Positions 1 to 11,640 of a stretch of 64,000 nt of DNA are shown piece by piece. Numbering within the stretch: position 1 is the stretch's first letter; the number at the start of each line of letters is the position of its first letter. The position numbers and the translations under genes are program-made. The notes beneath the pieces were generated by a model that was given only the letters and a program-made list of their open reading frames with translations, did no database searches and had not been told where the DNA came from. The DNA comes from Daucus carota subsp. sativus (Eukaryota; Streptophyta; Magnoliopsida; Apiales; Apiaceae): positions 21,167,131-21,231,130 of the forward strand of contig NC_030381.2 in the NCBI RefSeq assembly GCF_001625215.2. Reading direction: 5' to 3'.

Positions 1-291
1 TATTATATAGTTATTTCTTTGTTTTAATTAAAAATAAATAATAAATAAATTTGATAAAATCTAAATTTTTTGTCATATATATTAGAAGTCATAACATTTT
101 ACTTGATTTTGGTAACATTTAAAAATAATATGTAAAATTTTATAAATAATATTTTTAGTGCTTGAACTCATATTTCAAGGTACTTTTTTGATATTTATGA
201 CCACTTCAGTGACCATCTTGATACCGTTTTGAGTTCAGTGACCAACTTGATACATTAAGCCCACTTCAGTGACCAACTTGATAATTAACCC
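1..291. mobile_element. Right half of a MULE-like foldback MITE, cut by window start
   Basis: This stretch matches the right half of the complete foldback element at 12173-12725 almost base for base, including the terminal run CCAACTTGATAATTAACCC ending near 291. The left half lies outside the window, so no target-site duplication can be read. It is non-coding. Homology is seen directly; the superfamily is inferred from the complete copy. Confidence 0.8.
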
Positions 292-529
292 TATTTTTAA
301 GTGGACTTGTAAATATATCTTTCCTTCAGGGATTTTCACATTTATGGTTTTTGTTTTTTAATTTCATGCTTGTTATTGTGTTTTAATTAACCTCAATTAA
401 TATTTGGATACGACCCTAACGTTATCATCCTAATGACTTAGAGGCTCGGGATTGCTTATTACTCCAAGTCACAAAAGCATATCCAACCATATATTACCAC
501 AGAGTTGAAATACAATGATATTAACTATC

Positions 530-952
530 AAGTCACTTTGAGTTGGTGACCTCTATAAATAATTATTAATTTACAATTTTTATGATATTAAGTCACTTTA
601 ATCTTAAATAATTATTAATTTACAATTTTTAAAAATATATCAAGTGGGCTTCATATATCAAGTTGGCCACGAACTCAAAACGGTCCTAAATCGGTCACTT
701 AAGTTAGTTACAATCAGTTCAAATAGTAAAAATATTATTTAGAGAGATTTACACATTATTCTTGAATGTTACCACAACAAAGTATAAGGTTATGATTTTT
801 AATATTTATGATAATATATTTAGATTTTATCAAGTTTATTTACTATTATTTTTTATTATATAATTATTTTCTTTGTTTTAATAAATAATAAATTTGATAA
901 TACATGATTAAAAATGACAAATACAGTGACCAATTTTAAAAATACAATAATA
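530..952. repeat. Degenerate foldback-family half element
   Basis: Shares blocks with the 12173-12725 family (TATCAAGTTGG, ACTCAAAACGGTC, a TAAAAATATTATTT block, and the AAGTATAAGGTTATGA block) in left-arm order. It also has a 5' stretch (CAATGATAT, CAAGTCACTTTGA, GGTGACCTCT) that recurs at 1538. No coding potential. It is interrupted on its right by the element at 963-1510. Confidence 0.6.
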
Positions 953-962
953 TTATCATTTT

Positions 963-1510
963 GGGTTTTACATCAAACTGGCCACCCATTTCGTCCAAAA
1001 ATCTCACTTGACCCACCCAAAAAATTTCGGACTCATTTAAGCCACTATAAACCAAATATATATCATTTTACCCACTTCATTATTCATACCTTTTTACTTA
1101 ATTATTTATAAAAAACTAACCGTTTATTTTTTTACTAAAAAACCACTTCGAGTACTTTCATAATAGTCCCTGATATTTATTAAAATAATTTGGGAATTTC
1201 TAAAGCAACATAACCATGTAGTTAAAAAAAAAATATATAGTTATAGATATAGTTATATGATCATCCTAGCTATGTTGCTTTAGAAATTCCCAAATTATTT
1301 TGATAAATACTAAGGACTATTATCAAAGTACTCGAAGTGGTTTTGTAGTAAAAAAACAAACGGTTGATTTTTTTATAAATGTTTAAGTAAAGAGCTATGA
1401 ATAGTGATGATATATATTTTGTTTATAATGGTTTACATGAGTCCGAAATTTTTTGGATGGGTCAGATGAGATTTTTTGACGAAATGGGTAGGCAGCTTGA
1501 TATAAAACCC
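963..1510. mobile_element. Foldback MITE with 10-bp TSD, inserted in an older foldback repeat
   Basis: A 548 bp near-palindrome. The left end GGGTTTTACATCAAACTGGC matches the reverse complement of the right end (GGGTTTTATATCAAGCTGCC). The arms stay complementary through the body, for example CACTTCGAGTACTTT against AAAGTACTCGAAGTG, and AATTTGGGAATTTCTAAAGC against its complement. It is flanked by the direct repeat TTATCATTTT (953-962 and 1511-1520). A long terminal inverted repeat, GGG termini and a 9-10 bp duplication fit non-autonomous Mutator-like elements. The small ORF inside is not a gene. Confidence 0.8.
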
Positions 1511-1520
1511 TTATCATTTT

Positions 1521-2120
1521 AGTGACCAAGATTAAAGATACAATGATATCAAGTCACTTTGAATTCGGTGACCTCTGCCATTTTTAAAAAGTAAGCTTGA
1601 TATATCAAGTTGGACACCGAACTTAAAACGGTCTCTAATTTGTCATTTAAGTCAGTTATATATATCTCTAAATATCTGTACAAGGAATAAAAATATTATT
1701 TATAGAGGTTTACATATTGTCCTTGAATGTTATCACAACTAAGTATAAGGTTATGAGACTTCTAATATTTATGATAATATATTTAGATTTTACAAGTTTA
1801 TTTACTATTTATCTTTATTATATAATCATTTTATTTGTTTTAATAAAAAATAAATAGTAAATAAATTCGATAAAATTGAAATATATTATCATAAATAGTA
1901 GAAGTCATAATCCTTTATTTAGTTGTGGTATCATTCAAAAATAATATGTAGACCTCTATAAATAATGTTTTTATTTCTTGAACTTATATTTAGAGATACC
2001 TATGATTATGATTGACTTAATGATTATGATTGACTTAAGTAACCGATTTTTGATTAAGATCATTTTGAGTTCAGTGATCAACTTGATATATCGAATCCAT
2101 TTTAATGATTCGCTGGATTA
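1521..2120. repeat. Degenerate palindromic foldback repeat upstream of gene 1
   Basis: Both arms of the foldback family are present in diverged form. The left arm (GATATATCAAGTTGG near 1600, AACTTAAAACGGTC) is answered by a right arm (ATCATTTTGAGTTCAGTGATC, CAACTTGATATATCGAATCC near 2060-2100). It ends about 200 bp before the TATA box of the gene at 2432, so it may contribute to that gene's upstream regulatory region. No duplication could be identified. Confidence 0.6.
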
Positions 2121-2313
2121 TTATCTCTTTTTTTTAGAACTCAGCTTGCTATACCAAAAAGTTGAGTTTGGTAGAAGCGTTGAAAAGACCACGATAAGGA
2201 TTTACATAGGTTCACGGAAAATTTATTTGATTTCAGCGAAAAAACAAACATACAATATCCCTCAGTTTCCACTAAATAATTTAAGAATGTCGGTAATAAA
2301 AAACTCGCGCCCC

Positions 2314-2320
2314 TATAAAT
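2314..2320 (+). promoter_or_regulatory. TATA box of gene 1
   Basis: TATAAAT lies 112 bp before the ATG at 2432. A start site about 30 bp downstream would leave a leader of roughly 85 nt. The position and the clean coding start support it; it is inferred from sequence only. Confidence 0.55.
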
Positions 2321-2431
2321 AACATACTCTAAACATACTAGCGAAGCACTCACTATAAAATACATATTACAACTCCTGTGATTCAGGCAAAGCACTACTA
2401 GTACATTTCCAGAGAGAAAGTTTAGAAAACA

Positions 2432-3525
2432 ATGGGGGCCTGTGCAACCAAACCAAAGGCAGATGCTACCGATGTTCCCGCACCCCTACCGGAGAAAGAT
2501 GAGGTTGAGAAGAAGGAACTCACTGTTGTTGGCTCAGTTATCGAGACCAAGGAGTTTGTTGATGCTGACAAGTCAAGGTCTCTCAGTAATCTTTTCAAAC
2601 AGGTCTGTTTTTATTCTCTCCTGTATGTATATATATTTATATAAATTTGTGTAGACATTCTACTTCAGTTTACATACCAGGAGAACCATGATTTCCGGGT
2701 TAATGATTTTTTGCGATACGAGCTCTGATACCATGTTAGTAGTTTATCTAAAATACGTTCTGATATAGTGTTATTAGTTTATCTAAAACTTTAAGATGTT
2801 AGGTTATGAACTCGTTTGTGTCATATTTTCGAGACGAATTGTACGGTAACATATAATATTTTCATTTATTTAGTAATGGTCAGTTATGAAGTTTAGGTAT
2901 TTATGTTTCTGGAATTCTTTGAACTGAGGAAAGGGGTATGTGATAGGCTAGAACCTTCCAAAAGATTTACTCCTATGTATCTAGACTGGTAGAACATTAG
3001 TGCTCTGGTTTAGGAATTTTCTTTTCAGGTCAAGCTAATTTTGGCAATCGATGATTTCCTCCGTCAAAAGATTTTTAATGAAAACTTTTAGTCCCTTAGT
3101 TCCACCAGAAACACGACTAATATTTATGACATTCTACATGTACTATACGTGCTTACATATTTTCGACTAGTTTCTTTGGTTTTAAGTTGTTACTAATTTC
3201 TGGCAAGAATATGTACAAATGTGAGAGTAGTGGATATCAGGAATATTATGGTCATTGGTGCAAACTAATTGAAAAATGACTAAAGTTATAAGTGACCTGT
3301 GAGCCCATAGTAATAACAAATCACTTTAATTTGTGCATCATGTTATCTAGCATTTTTATTAGCTTTACTGCATTATTATAAGAAAGTACTTATGGTGGGA
3401 ACTATATTTTCCTCAGACACCCAAACACACACCAATTAGGAAGCAAAGCATATATACTTTTTCTTCTCTTATTCAATTGTTGCTTAAGTGAGTTGTATTT
3501 GCTTTGTGTTTGTTTAATACCAATT

Positions 3526-3574
<49 letters not shown>

Positions 3575-5858
3575 CATCGAGATCTTTTTGGGTATTAGTA
3601 TCTACACAGCATGCAAGTATTCGAAAATCCGTCTACTTGAAAGATGGCACTTAAGTCCTAATGCTTTCCTGTGATGGTTTAAAACTATGAAACTAGTTGA
3701 CCAAACTCTACCTGTGAGGCTGTGACCAATGACACCTAATATATATAAATCCAGTTCTCAATGTAGTTAACTTTATCAAAAATATCCATCTTAATGCAAG
3801 TTGCTCTGTCTTATTTTGTCTAGTGTTCTGGTGGCATCTGAGATCCATCCTATATATTTATATTCACCTGTTAAATATTTCTAAATATTTCTTGTCTTTT
3901 AGTTAGTTTAAATTAATATTTGGATAATATTATATCTCAATTCTTAAGCTACTATCTCCACCACTTGGATATATATGGTCAATAAATTTGAATCAATGTT
4001 ATATATAGTTCTCAAGGACTGGCTACTTTTTTACTATTTCTTCACTTTCTTGTTCCCTACTTTTGTCTAATAGGTTGTTTTTAGCATCCTATCATCCATG
4101 TTGTTGATGTGAGAGTTTGTGCTTTGTTAGGATTTATTGAATTTGTTTAGTACATTGTCTTAGTTGTATAAAGACTTTGAATCTGTTGAGTACATGTCTC
4201 AAACTTGGTACCAGGATAAGCTTATGGGCTAGGGATACTTGTCTTGTGCTGGTAGAATATGCTACTAGGCAGTAGCAAGTCTATTTATCAACAAAATATG
4301 TTGCGTAAGATGTAATTATTCAGGCCATCGCTGAATGGCAAACATTCATGATTCAGAAGAATTTCTTTTTTCTTTTTTTCACTCATGCTGAAGAAATAAT
4401 ATGATCTAGATTTAGTCCTTTGCCTAACACCAAGGTTTTAGGAGACTGGGTTAGGACCTCCCAGTATTAAATTGACGGGACACTGGGCTTTGAGTCCCTC
4501 TGACCTCTCAATATTCTTGAAATATTGAATATTTATACTATGGTGGGCTTAAAAAATGGGACGAGATTCCACTTAGTAATTGAAAAAATTGACGGGATGC
4601 TAGACCCGAATAGGGACAACCACCTAGTAATCCACTCTTCGAGCAAATCTTGGTTTTCGTTTTCCAAATTAAGTCATTTTCCCAGCACCTTAAGATTTTT
4701 TGTTTTCCAAATTAAGTTCTTTCCTTTGCACCTTAAGTCTAAGAAGAGGGTTCTGTTTCAATATTTATATAAGAAAGGAAGACTTAAAAACATTCTACAG
4801 GGGAATCCTTGTGGTAAGCTTTAGGCATCTACTTATTAGTTTTGTACCAATTAAGTGTGATAGTTTAGATGGACGGGGGGTTGTCCCATGTCTGTCATTT
4901 TTTAAACGATATTATCTTTGTAGTTTATACTGTTTTCTTTTATTTGATATTATCTTTAGTCTTTAAATGTTTTTATGGGCTCATTCTGCTTAATAATCAG
5001 AGTGAAGAAGTGAAAGGCTCGACTGGAACTCACTCAACACCGACAGAAATGGTGAAAGAGGAGGCATGTGAAGCTGAAGAAGGCACAGATGTTTCTGAAA
5101 CTAAGACAATTGAAGTTATAAAATCTGAAATATCAGCAGAAACAACTATAACACCAACTGTTGTTCCTGTTTTTGAAGCAGAAAAAGCAATTGAAGTAGA
5201 AGCAGCTACCGATAAATTTGAAATTTCATTAGAGAAAACAGCAATGCCAATTGCCGATGCTCCTGCTTTGGTGAAACCGGAAGAATCAATAGAAGTCGAA
5301 ACAGCTAAAGAAGAGACTGAAACTTTGGAAGAAAAAACATCAACACTCACTAGTCATGTTCCTGTCGACGATGGAGCCGAGAAAGATATTGACGCAGCAT
5401 TAGCCACTGAGAACCAAGAAACACTTGCAATTGAAGATAAAAAGATTGATGAACATGACAAAGGCATAGAAACTCCAATATCAGAATCAGTTGTAGAGGT
5501 TGATAGCAGTAAAACTGAGTTTGTTGAAGACGGAACATCTTCCCCAGTTGTGTATGCTCATGTTGAAGCAGACACTAAGATTGAGGCAGCCGCTAATGAA
5601 ACCCAAATAGCAGAGGCAGTCGAGGAAAAAAAAATTGAGGAACATGAGGAAGTCGAAGAAACACTGAACCCTGAATCACCTAAGAACACTGGAGAAGAAA
5701 GCAAGGAAGCTACAGAACTTGAAAAACCAGCAATATTACCTGAAAAGGAGAACCAAGATTCTAAAATAGAAGAAGAAATAGCAGTCACTGAAAACCAGAA
5801 GCCTCCAGAGGAGACAACAACAGAAACTGAAGTAGCTGCTGAGATTGTCAAACCATGA
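2432..5858 (+). CDS. Acidic, Glu/Val-rich plant protein with predicted lipid-modified N-terminus
   Basis: Two exons, 2432-2602 and 5001-5858, join in phase 0 across a 2398 bp GT-AG intron (AACAG|GTCTG, AATCAG|AGTGA) and give 342 residues. The first exon starts MGACATKPK. Gly2 in a small-residue context suggests N-myristoylation and Cys4 suggests palmitoylation, so membrane attachment is likely. The rest is low complexity: Glu, Ala, Val, Thr and Lys rich, strongly acidic, with irregular repeats built on E-x-x-(I/V)-E and T-E-T-x-E, no Cys cluster and no membrane segment, so probably largely disordered. I do not recognise a characterised family. The intron contains a (TA)n microsatellite. An acidic protein persisting over 858 bp of open frame supports a real gene. 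The antisense ORFs here are shadows of the biased composition. Confidence 0.8.
3528..3572. repeat. (TA)n microsatellite in intron of gene 1
   Basis: About 22 uninterrupted TA dinucleotides within the long intron. No coding consequence. Confidence 0.95.
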
Positions 5859-6470
5859 CAGATAAAGCCTTGAAGATGATGTCAAATTTAATTTCTTTTG
5901 GAATATATATCATATACTTTTGCCGAACATGAGTCTGTTGAAGTTGCTTACAAGTGCAGTTGAACTGATTGCAGGGTGCTGCTGTTGTGATACTTTTTTC
6001 CTGTTGATTGATTGCTGTCATTTCTGTTCGCTTCCGAGTTTTTAGTAAGCTGGTAGGTTATTACGTGTTTTTGTTACATATAGTTTTCTTAGTGCAGTAA
6101 TGCGATCATGACTTGTGCATCTGATGTTTTCTTGACAATTATATTACTTGTCAATGTATGAAAACTAAATGAAGGTTAAGATGACTTCGTCTACCTGTTG
6201 TTTACTTGCTTAATGAATTTTGCGATGTTGGGACTTGTAATAATCATGTTCATGGTAGGGAGTTAAGTCTCTGTAATCAGGCTCCCTCTAAGGTAGGGTG
6301 TAGGCCCTGTTTTTTCTTTACTCAGTTATAACTTATAATTCGTCTATCAAATGAAAAAAAATTAAATAAATATTGAACAAATAAAATTTAAAACCATTAC
6401 AATGAACTTAATAAAACTTTCACAATCGTGAAATCATGTTTACTTTTAATATGGAGATGTTAATATTTGT
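5859..6470. other. 3' flank of gene 1, no gene seen
   Basis: T-rich sequence following the stop at 5858, presumably the 3' UTR at its start. No ORF, RNA gene or transposon terminus could be supported. Confidence 0.5.
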
Positions 6471-6498
6471 TGATTGTATCTCACATACATTGTATCAA

Positions 6499-6630
6499 AC
6501 ATCCTCCTCGCATCTCATATCACCCCTCATTTTACATACATGTCTATCATAGAGCTCTTCACAAACATCCTCCTCTCAGCTTATATCACCCCCACATTTC
6601 ACATATATGTCCATCATAGAGCTCTTCACA
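6499..6630. repeat. Tandem duplication, ~65 bp unit x2
   Basis: Two successive copies of a unit running from ACATCCTCCTC to ATCATAGAGCTCTTCACA, with about eight mismatches. The small ORF over it is not credible as a gene. Confidence 0.85.
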
Positions 6631-7149
6631 GATATATCCTAAGCATTTCCATTCGCACGGCAAAATAATGTACCAAACCACCACCATCAAATCTCCCGAT
6701 CATTCCACACGCCTTAGTAGCACCCAGAAAAATATGATCATCAACACAACGCCAAAAAACCAGCATTTGCAAAAACAAATCAAATATCAGGAAAGGTAAA
6801 CCATTCTGGGCATACGAAGAAATCACTAAACTCCACGTAGTCGATAATTTCGCTGGCGATTCTTGAAAAATTTTGGCTGAGCTAGATTAGTTGGGTTTTG
6901 GATTAAAAGTTGATCTAATGGGTATTGAAACCATTTTTCTGCTGTAAGATGCCGATCGATAGACCTACAAAGAGAAGAATACGAGGGATGATCCATCGAC
7001 TTACCTCTGGTGTGAGAATAAGTAACTGAGTTTGATGGGTAAGAAGTAAAGGAACTATAAGTGTTATGCGTTTGTATGAAGTGAGTAATCTACGAATTAA
7101 ACCGTACCAGTTCTTTTATCTCAGTTTTTTCCATCTTCGCATAATCAAG
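6631..7149. other. No feature identified
   Basis: Mixed-composition sequence with no convincing ORF and no recognisable transposon end. It may be the outer part of the Gypsy relic that follows. Confidence 0.4.
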
Positions 7150-9690
7150 GGGATAATTTTAGGGTCTAAAGTTCCGATCAGCATGTTGGGGTCTGATCGG
7201 TTGGCATAGACGTGATCCCCACTTGTTGATATACTGCTCCCTTGGGCCTGATCCAATTGGTCTTTAGCCTAATGTCCTCAGTATCTAAGCTGGGCTATAC
7301 TAGCCTTCACCATGTCCCCGGGTTTCGGTCGGGCTGAGCTCGGTCAAAGCACAACTCGACCCATCTTCAACAAAATTCCGGGGTTAGCTGGTTTCTACCA
7401 GTCAAATGGCTACAATCCTATCAAGGAGTTCCCAATGCTACGTGGATCTTATTTGATTGGATTCAAACGGCTCACAGTCCCCTTTTAACATCTTTTTTCC
7501 AAGTGTGTGACAGCTGTACTACCTCGAGATTCATGTCTCATTTCCATCTTAAATCTCTGCAAACACATGAAATGTGGTCGTTTCTTTTTATAACGCCTAT
7601 AAAAATGATAATTTTCATCCCATTTTTTCTTTACTCTTACATATTCATCTTCTGCAAGGAACATCGAATCTAGGTCTTTACACGACAACAACGACTTCTC
7701 ATCAAATCAATGTCACTTTCTTCAATCTCAGCTAGTAGTACTTTTTCCCGCTTTTGTACTTCATGCTTATGATTCACATTTGTTCTCTGAGTACGTATAT
7801 TCTTGTTTGCTTGAATAGATTTATCTCTGTAAAATCAGGTTCTAGGTAGTAACACTTAGGATTGGGTGAGCCCTTTTTTGTCTTTTGAAGATATGCTTTG
7901 GGGGTTGTTTGTGCGTCCTTCAGATGGTAAAATAGTCGAGGGTTCACGTCTGGAGGCTAAAGGAGGGGTTTTGGGGGTTTGAACAGTGTTTGGCTTGTTT
8001 CCTTAGAACACTCTTCGGTCTTCCTAAAACAGTCTTCGGTTAGCTTTTTTCTTCAAAGCTGTAAGTCCGCTTTATTTTCCTTTTTCGAGTACATGGCTGA
8101 CGTTTGCTTCCTTGTCGAATGCAAACTGTGGATCGGTCTTCGAGGGTTGTCTGGACCTCCTACTCGGTGATGGCTCACTTTGTTGACGATTCCAAGTTCC
8201 CTGCGGCCAACAATATCCTCTCTATCCTGACCGATGAACTTAGATATGAGGGGAAAATATAATATTCCTGCATCCTGGTATCTCGATGAACCGGACGACC
8301 AAGTCGACCTTATTTACCATACCTCGAGTTCAGCCGAGGGGTTTATTTGATCAGGATTTCCATGAGCGCCTTCAAGTACGGGTTTTGCTTACTCCCTCCT
8401 TCCCCTCGTCAAGAAACTTTTTAAGTAAATGAGCATCACCCTCGGGCATATGGACCCGAACGATTTTATGTACATAAATGTGTTCCAACATAGGTTTCTT
8501 CGGCTTGACACCGAACCTTGCTCTTTCCTATTTTGGAGTCAATATGACGTCAAGAAGAATTTCAAGAGTGATGGATTTTATTCGATTGGTCGAAGACCTG
8601 ACCGACCCTAATGGTGCTAGACTAATACCAGCAATAAAGGCACCCATCATAAATGTTTCTATATCAGGGTTCATTCCCTTCATAGATACTCAGTATGGAG
8701 GGAGGTCAATCCGACTTGAATCGCAGCCGAACCTGATCGGGGACGATCAAAAAGACTTTGATCGGCTCAGTCAACTGATAGAGTCCAACAAGATTCTCCT
8801 GACCACGAGTCAGGACAAAGAGTGTTTATACTCACTCTAGGGTATTGAAGTTGAAGTTCATTTTCTTTCATACATCATCTTTTCCTTGTTTCCTTCATTA
8901 TTGCGTCGGTTTTGATATCATTTAATTTTAACTTGCTTCTCTTCCATGTATAGTGTCAACCCGTGCAGAGATGGTGCAACGAAAGTTGCATATAACCAAG
9001 AAACCGACCAAGAGAGCGGAAAAGGTTGCCACTGAGGCAGCAAATGACTAGGAGGGGACTTCGGCTAGTCCCCCACGTACTACAAGAGACTTGGGAGGAA
9101 ACCGACCCTTCCAAGGATGTTCGAAACGAGACCTTGATTGATCTGGCCGAGGGTGACTCTCTAGGCTGTGAGTTGGAGCATCGGAATTACGACCACCACT
9201 CCTTGGGGAACCTCGAAGTCTGGACTTACAACCCGGACTTTTTGGTCTTGATGATCGATACTTTTTTTGCCCGAGCCTTCGTTGAAGCCAAGGATGTGGG
9301 TCTCAATCTCTGCCAGGCCTTCATCCTTCTGGGTGATCGTTCGGTATATGATTCGGTTCTTGCAATTATGACGTGTACGGAACTCTTCGGATGATCGCTC
9401 AGTATATGATTCGGTTCGTGGCGTGTGCGGATCAGCAAACGAGGAGCCGCTAAACGGATGGGCCCTCGAGTCACTAACTAAGGATCTGGCCGATTAGGAA
9501 AGACGGATCTAGGATTATTTGGTCAAGGAGATGACTGACTTGGAAGTGGGAGAAGAAGGCTCGGAAGCTCATGGCGATGGCTGAAGACTGATGTGTCGAC
9601 ATCGGGTATGAGGAAGCTGTTTGGCATGCTCATGACGTCGGTCTAGATTATAAACTTCTCCTCGAGGAAGGTTTGAGTGATCCGGTCCCT
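7150..9690 (+). pseudogene. Decayed Gypsy-type retrotransposon, N-terminal (gag-side) part
   Basis: From about 8170 the + strand reads as broken fragments in several frames: a start MAHFVDDSKFPAANN (stop at 8261), then RISMSAFKYGFCLLP near 8348, then MSITLGHMDPNDFMYINVF from 8429, continuing in other frames to 8840. A second block, 9026-9675, is Leu/Glu-rich. The order 'hydrophobic P-L-P segment, N-D-F-x-x-I-N-V-F, then a charged region' resembles the plant 'putative gypsy-type transposon' domain (Transposase_28, PF04195). Many frameshifts and stops exclude function. The GC-richer stretch 7150-7700 may be its leader or LTR remnant. LTRs were not found, so the limits are approximate. Confidence 0.5.
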
Positions 9691-9692
9691 AA

Positions 9693-10086
9693 GAGCATCT
9701 CCAACCATTCAAAACCTTTAGCTAAAATATGAGTTGGCATGTCAAAAATAAAAAATTTAGCCAACAGCTTGAAAAATTCATGCTCCAACCATACTCAGCT
9801 GTTGTCTATAATTTTAGCCAACCTCCTCTGGATGACTAAATTTGTCGAACCTCTACAGGTCTGTAAGAAATCTGTAGGAAGATTGCAGATCATTTATTAC
9901 TGTATTAAACTGATATATTCTATTTTAACAATCTAAAATATTAATAACATACTATTTTTAAATTATAGCAAACCAATATAGCCAATACCACTGAAGCAAA
10001 ATATCTTACAGGTTCAACAAATTTTGCGTAATATCTTACGGATCCCATTTAGCCAACAATTATAGCCAACGCCTTTGGAGATGCTC
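9693..10086. mobile_element. Tourist-like MITE, TIR GAGCATCTCCAA, TSD TAA
   Basis: 394 bp with perfect 12 bp inverted ends GAGCATCTCCAA...TTGGAGATGCTC, flanked by TAA on both sides (9690-9692, 10087-10089). The 3 bp duplication fits PIF/Harbinger-type MITEs. A relative in inverted orientation is at 49897-50288. It interrupts the Gypsy relic. Non-coding. Confidence 0.8.
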
Positions 10087-10213
10087 TAAGAGCCGGACAT
10101 TCCTCTCGTCCTTTTTTAAGACCCTGCTGAATATTTAGAGTAGTTCTTTTCTATTTCTATTCATATTCATATTTGTAGCCTTTGGGCTTGGAACAAATTA
10201 ATTGCCTCCGGGT

Positions 10214-10986
10214 TAGGCCTGTCAATGGATCGGGTTCGGATCGGATCAGCCTAAATCCATATCCATATCCATTTATTTTATCGGATTCGGATCGGATCGG
10301 GATCGGATTTTTTACAGGCCGATCCATATCCGGATCCATTAGGATCACGAATCACGGATCGGATATCCGGATCCATTTAGTTTTTTTTACTTAAATTTAA
10401 AATATTTTTTTAAAAAAATCATGTCAGTGATTTTTAAAGGAAGGACATGATGAAATGAAACGCCGTGATCCAAGTAGCTTCTTACATTTTTATTCTATTA
10501 AAAATCACAAATGAAGAGGCAAAATACACAAAATGATAGAATTTTCAAGATACCAATACTATTTGCTATAACTTTACAGCGCGTAATGCCGCGTCTCTTC
10601 CGGGTCAACTCATTCAACTAGTCAATTAAACGATTAATCAAACACAATCACAACCCACGACTCACATAGATAATATCCAGGGACTACTATAACTAAAAAT
10701 AACTACTGCAACTAAAAAAATATAATATATTTATTTATTTATATTTATTATATATATATATATATTTATATTTATATTTATATATTTATTTATATATATT
10801 CTACCGGATCGGGTCATTAACGGATCGGATCACCTTAAATCCATATCCGCTCCATTTATAATCGGATTTTTCTTATCGGATCAGATTTCGGATCGGATTT
10901 TTTTTCGATGAATCCATATCCACTAAAAAAGCCCCGGATCGGATCGGATCGGATCGGGTCGGAGCTCCGCTCCATTGACAGGCCTA
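10214..10986. mobile_element. Non-autonomous hAT element, 8-bp TSD CTCCGGGT
   Basis: 773 bp bounded by the perfect inverted ends TAGGCCTGTCAATGGA / TCCATTGACAGGCCTA and the 8 bp direct repeat CTCCGGGT (10206-10213, 10987-10994), diagnostic of the hAT superfamily. The interior is unusual: both subterminal regions are packed with GGATCGGATC and ATCCATATCC repeats in opposing orientation, separated by AT-rich sequence. No transposase is encoded; the two overlapping ORFs near 10160-10394 are repeat artefacts. Confidence 0.9.
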
Positions 10987-10994
10987 CTCCGGGT

Positions 10995-11430
10995 TATGAA
11001 TATTGAATAACAACTGACTTTTGATAACTCTTTAAAAGTTATAATTCAATATCTCAAACTTTGAAAGACTTTTTATAAATCCTAATACAATACTTCCTTA
11101 CTTTTAAAGAGTATTTAAAAATCTTAATTGAATACACCTATATTTTAAAAGTCAATAAAAGTCATTAAAAATCATGATACAATACCACCCCCTAAGTATT
11201 GGCCTTCACGCTTTGTCATATTTAATTTTATTTTAATTTCAAGTACTTTTTCTTTATGCATATCCGACTTTTATATTTTGCATTAGCATATTTCCTTTGA
11301 TATGCTTCTTCGGTATTCGATTATGATCTTGGCATAATTATGATTGTGAACACCTCTTTGGCTCATGATAATTTTGTCTTAGCGTTTTCAAAATTGTTAA
11401 TGTACGTCTTAAGCTGATTACTTTTGCTTC
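10995..11430. other. AT-rich spacer, no gene seen
   Basis: Contains loosely repeated TTTAAAAGT / AAAAGTCAATAAAAGTCAT motifs between 11020 and 11190 and nothing coding. Probably part of the underlying decayed transposon. Confidence 0.4.
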
Positions 11431-11438
11431 AGTACATG

Positions 11439-11632
11439 CAGTGTTGTAAAAAGCGGAAATCGGACTTAATCGGTGAAGTCACGGAACAAAGATTAATCGG
11501 AGATTAATTGAATTGATCGGAGATTAATCGGATTGATCGGTGATTAATCGGAGATTTAATCAGTTCGACGAGCTACAGAACATGGATTAATCGGTGATTA
11601 ATCGTGATTAATCAGCGACTTTTAGAACAGAG
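11439..11632. mobile_element. Short hAT-type MITE, TSD AGTACATG
   Basis: 194 bp with imperfect inverted ends (CAGTGTTGTAAAAAGCGG against CTCTGTTCTAAAAGTCGC) and a perfect 8 bp duplication AGTACATG (11431-11438, 11633-11640). The interior is an array of GATTAATCGG / GGTGATTAATC motifs. Its end CAGTGTTGT is shared with the hAT element at 60479-61007. Confidence 0.85.
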
Positions 11633-11640
11633 AGTACATG

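Noticed and set aside
5030..5851. Antisense ORFs of 62-106 codons across exon 2 of gene 1
   Set aside because: Shadows of a Glu/Val/Thr-biased coding sequence; Ser/Val-rich with no features.
6626..6826. 66-codon minus ORF containing FWRCVDDHIFLG, first taken for a reverse transcriptase fragment
   Set aside because: No flanking reverse transcriptase motifs in any frame; the VDD match is too short.
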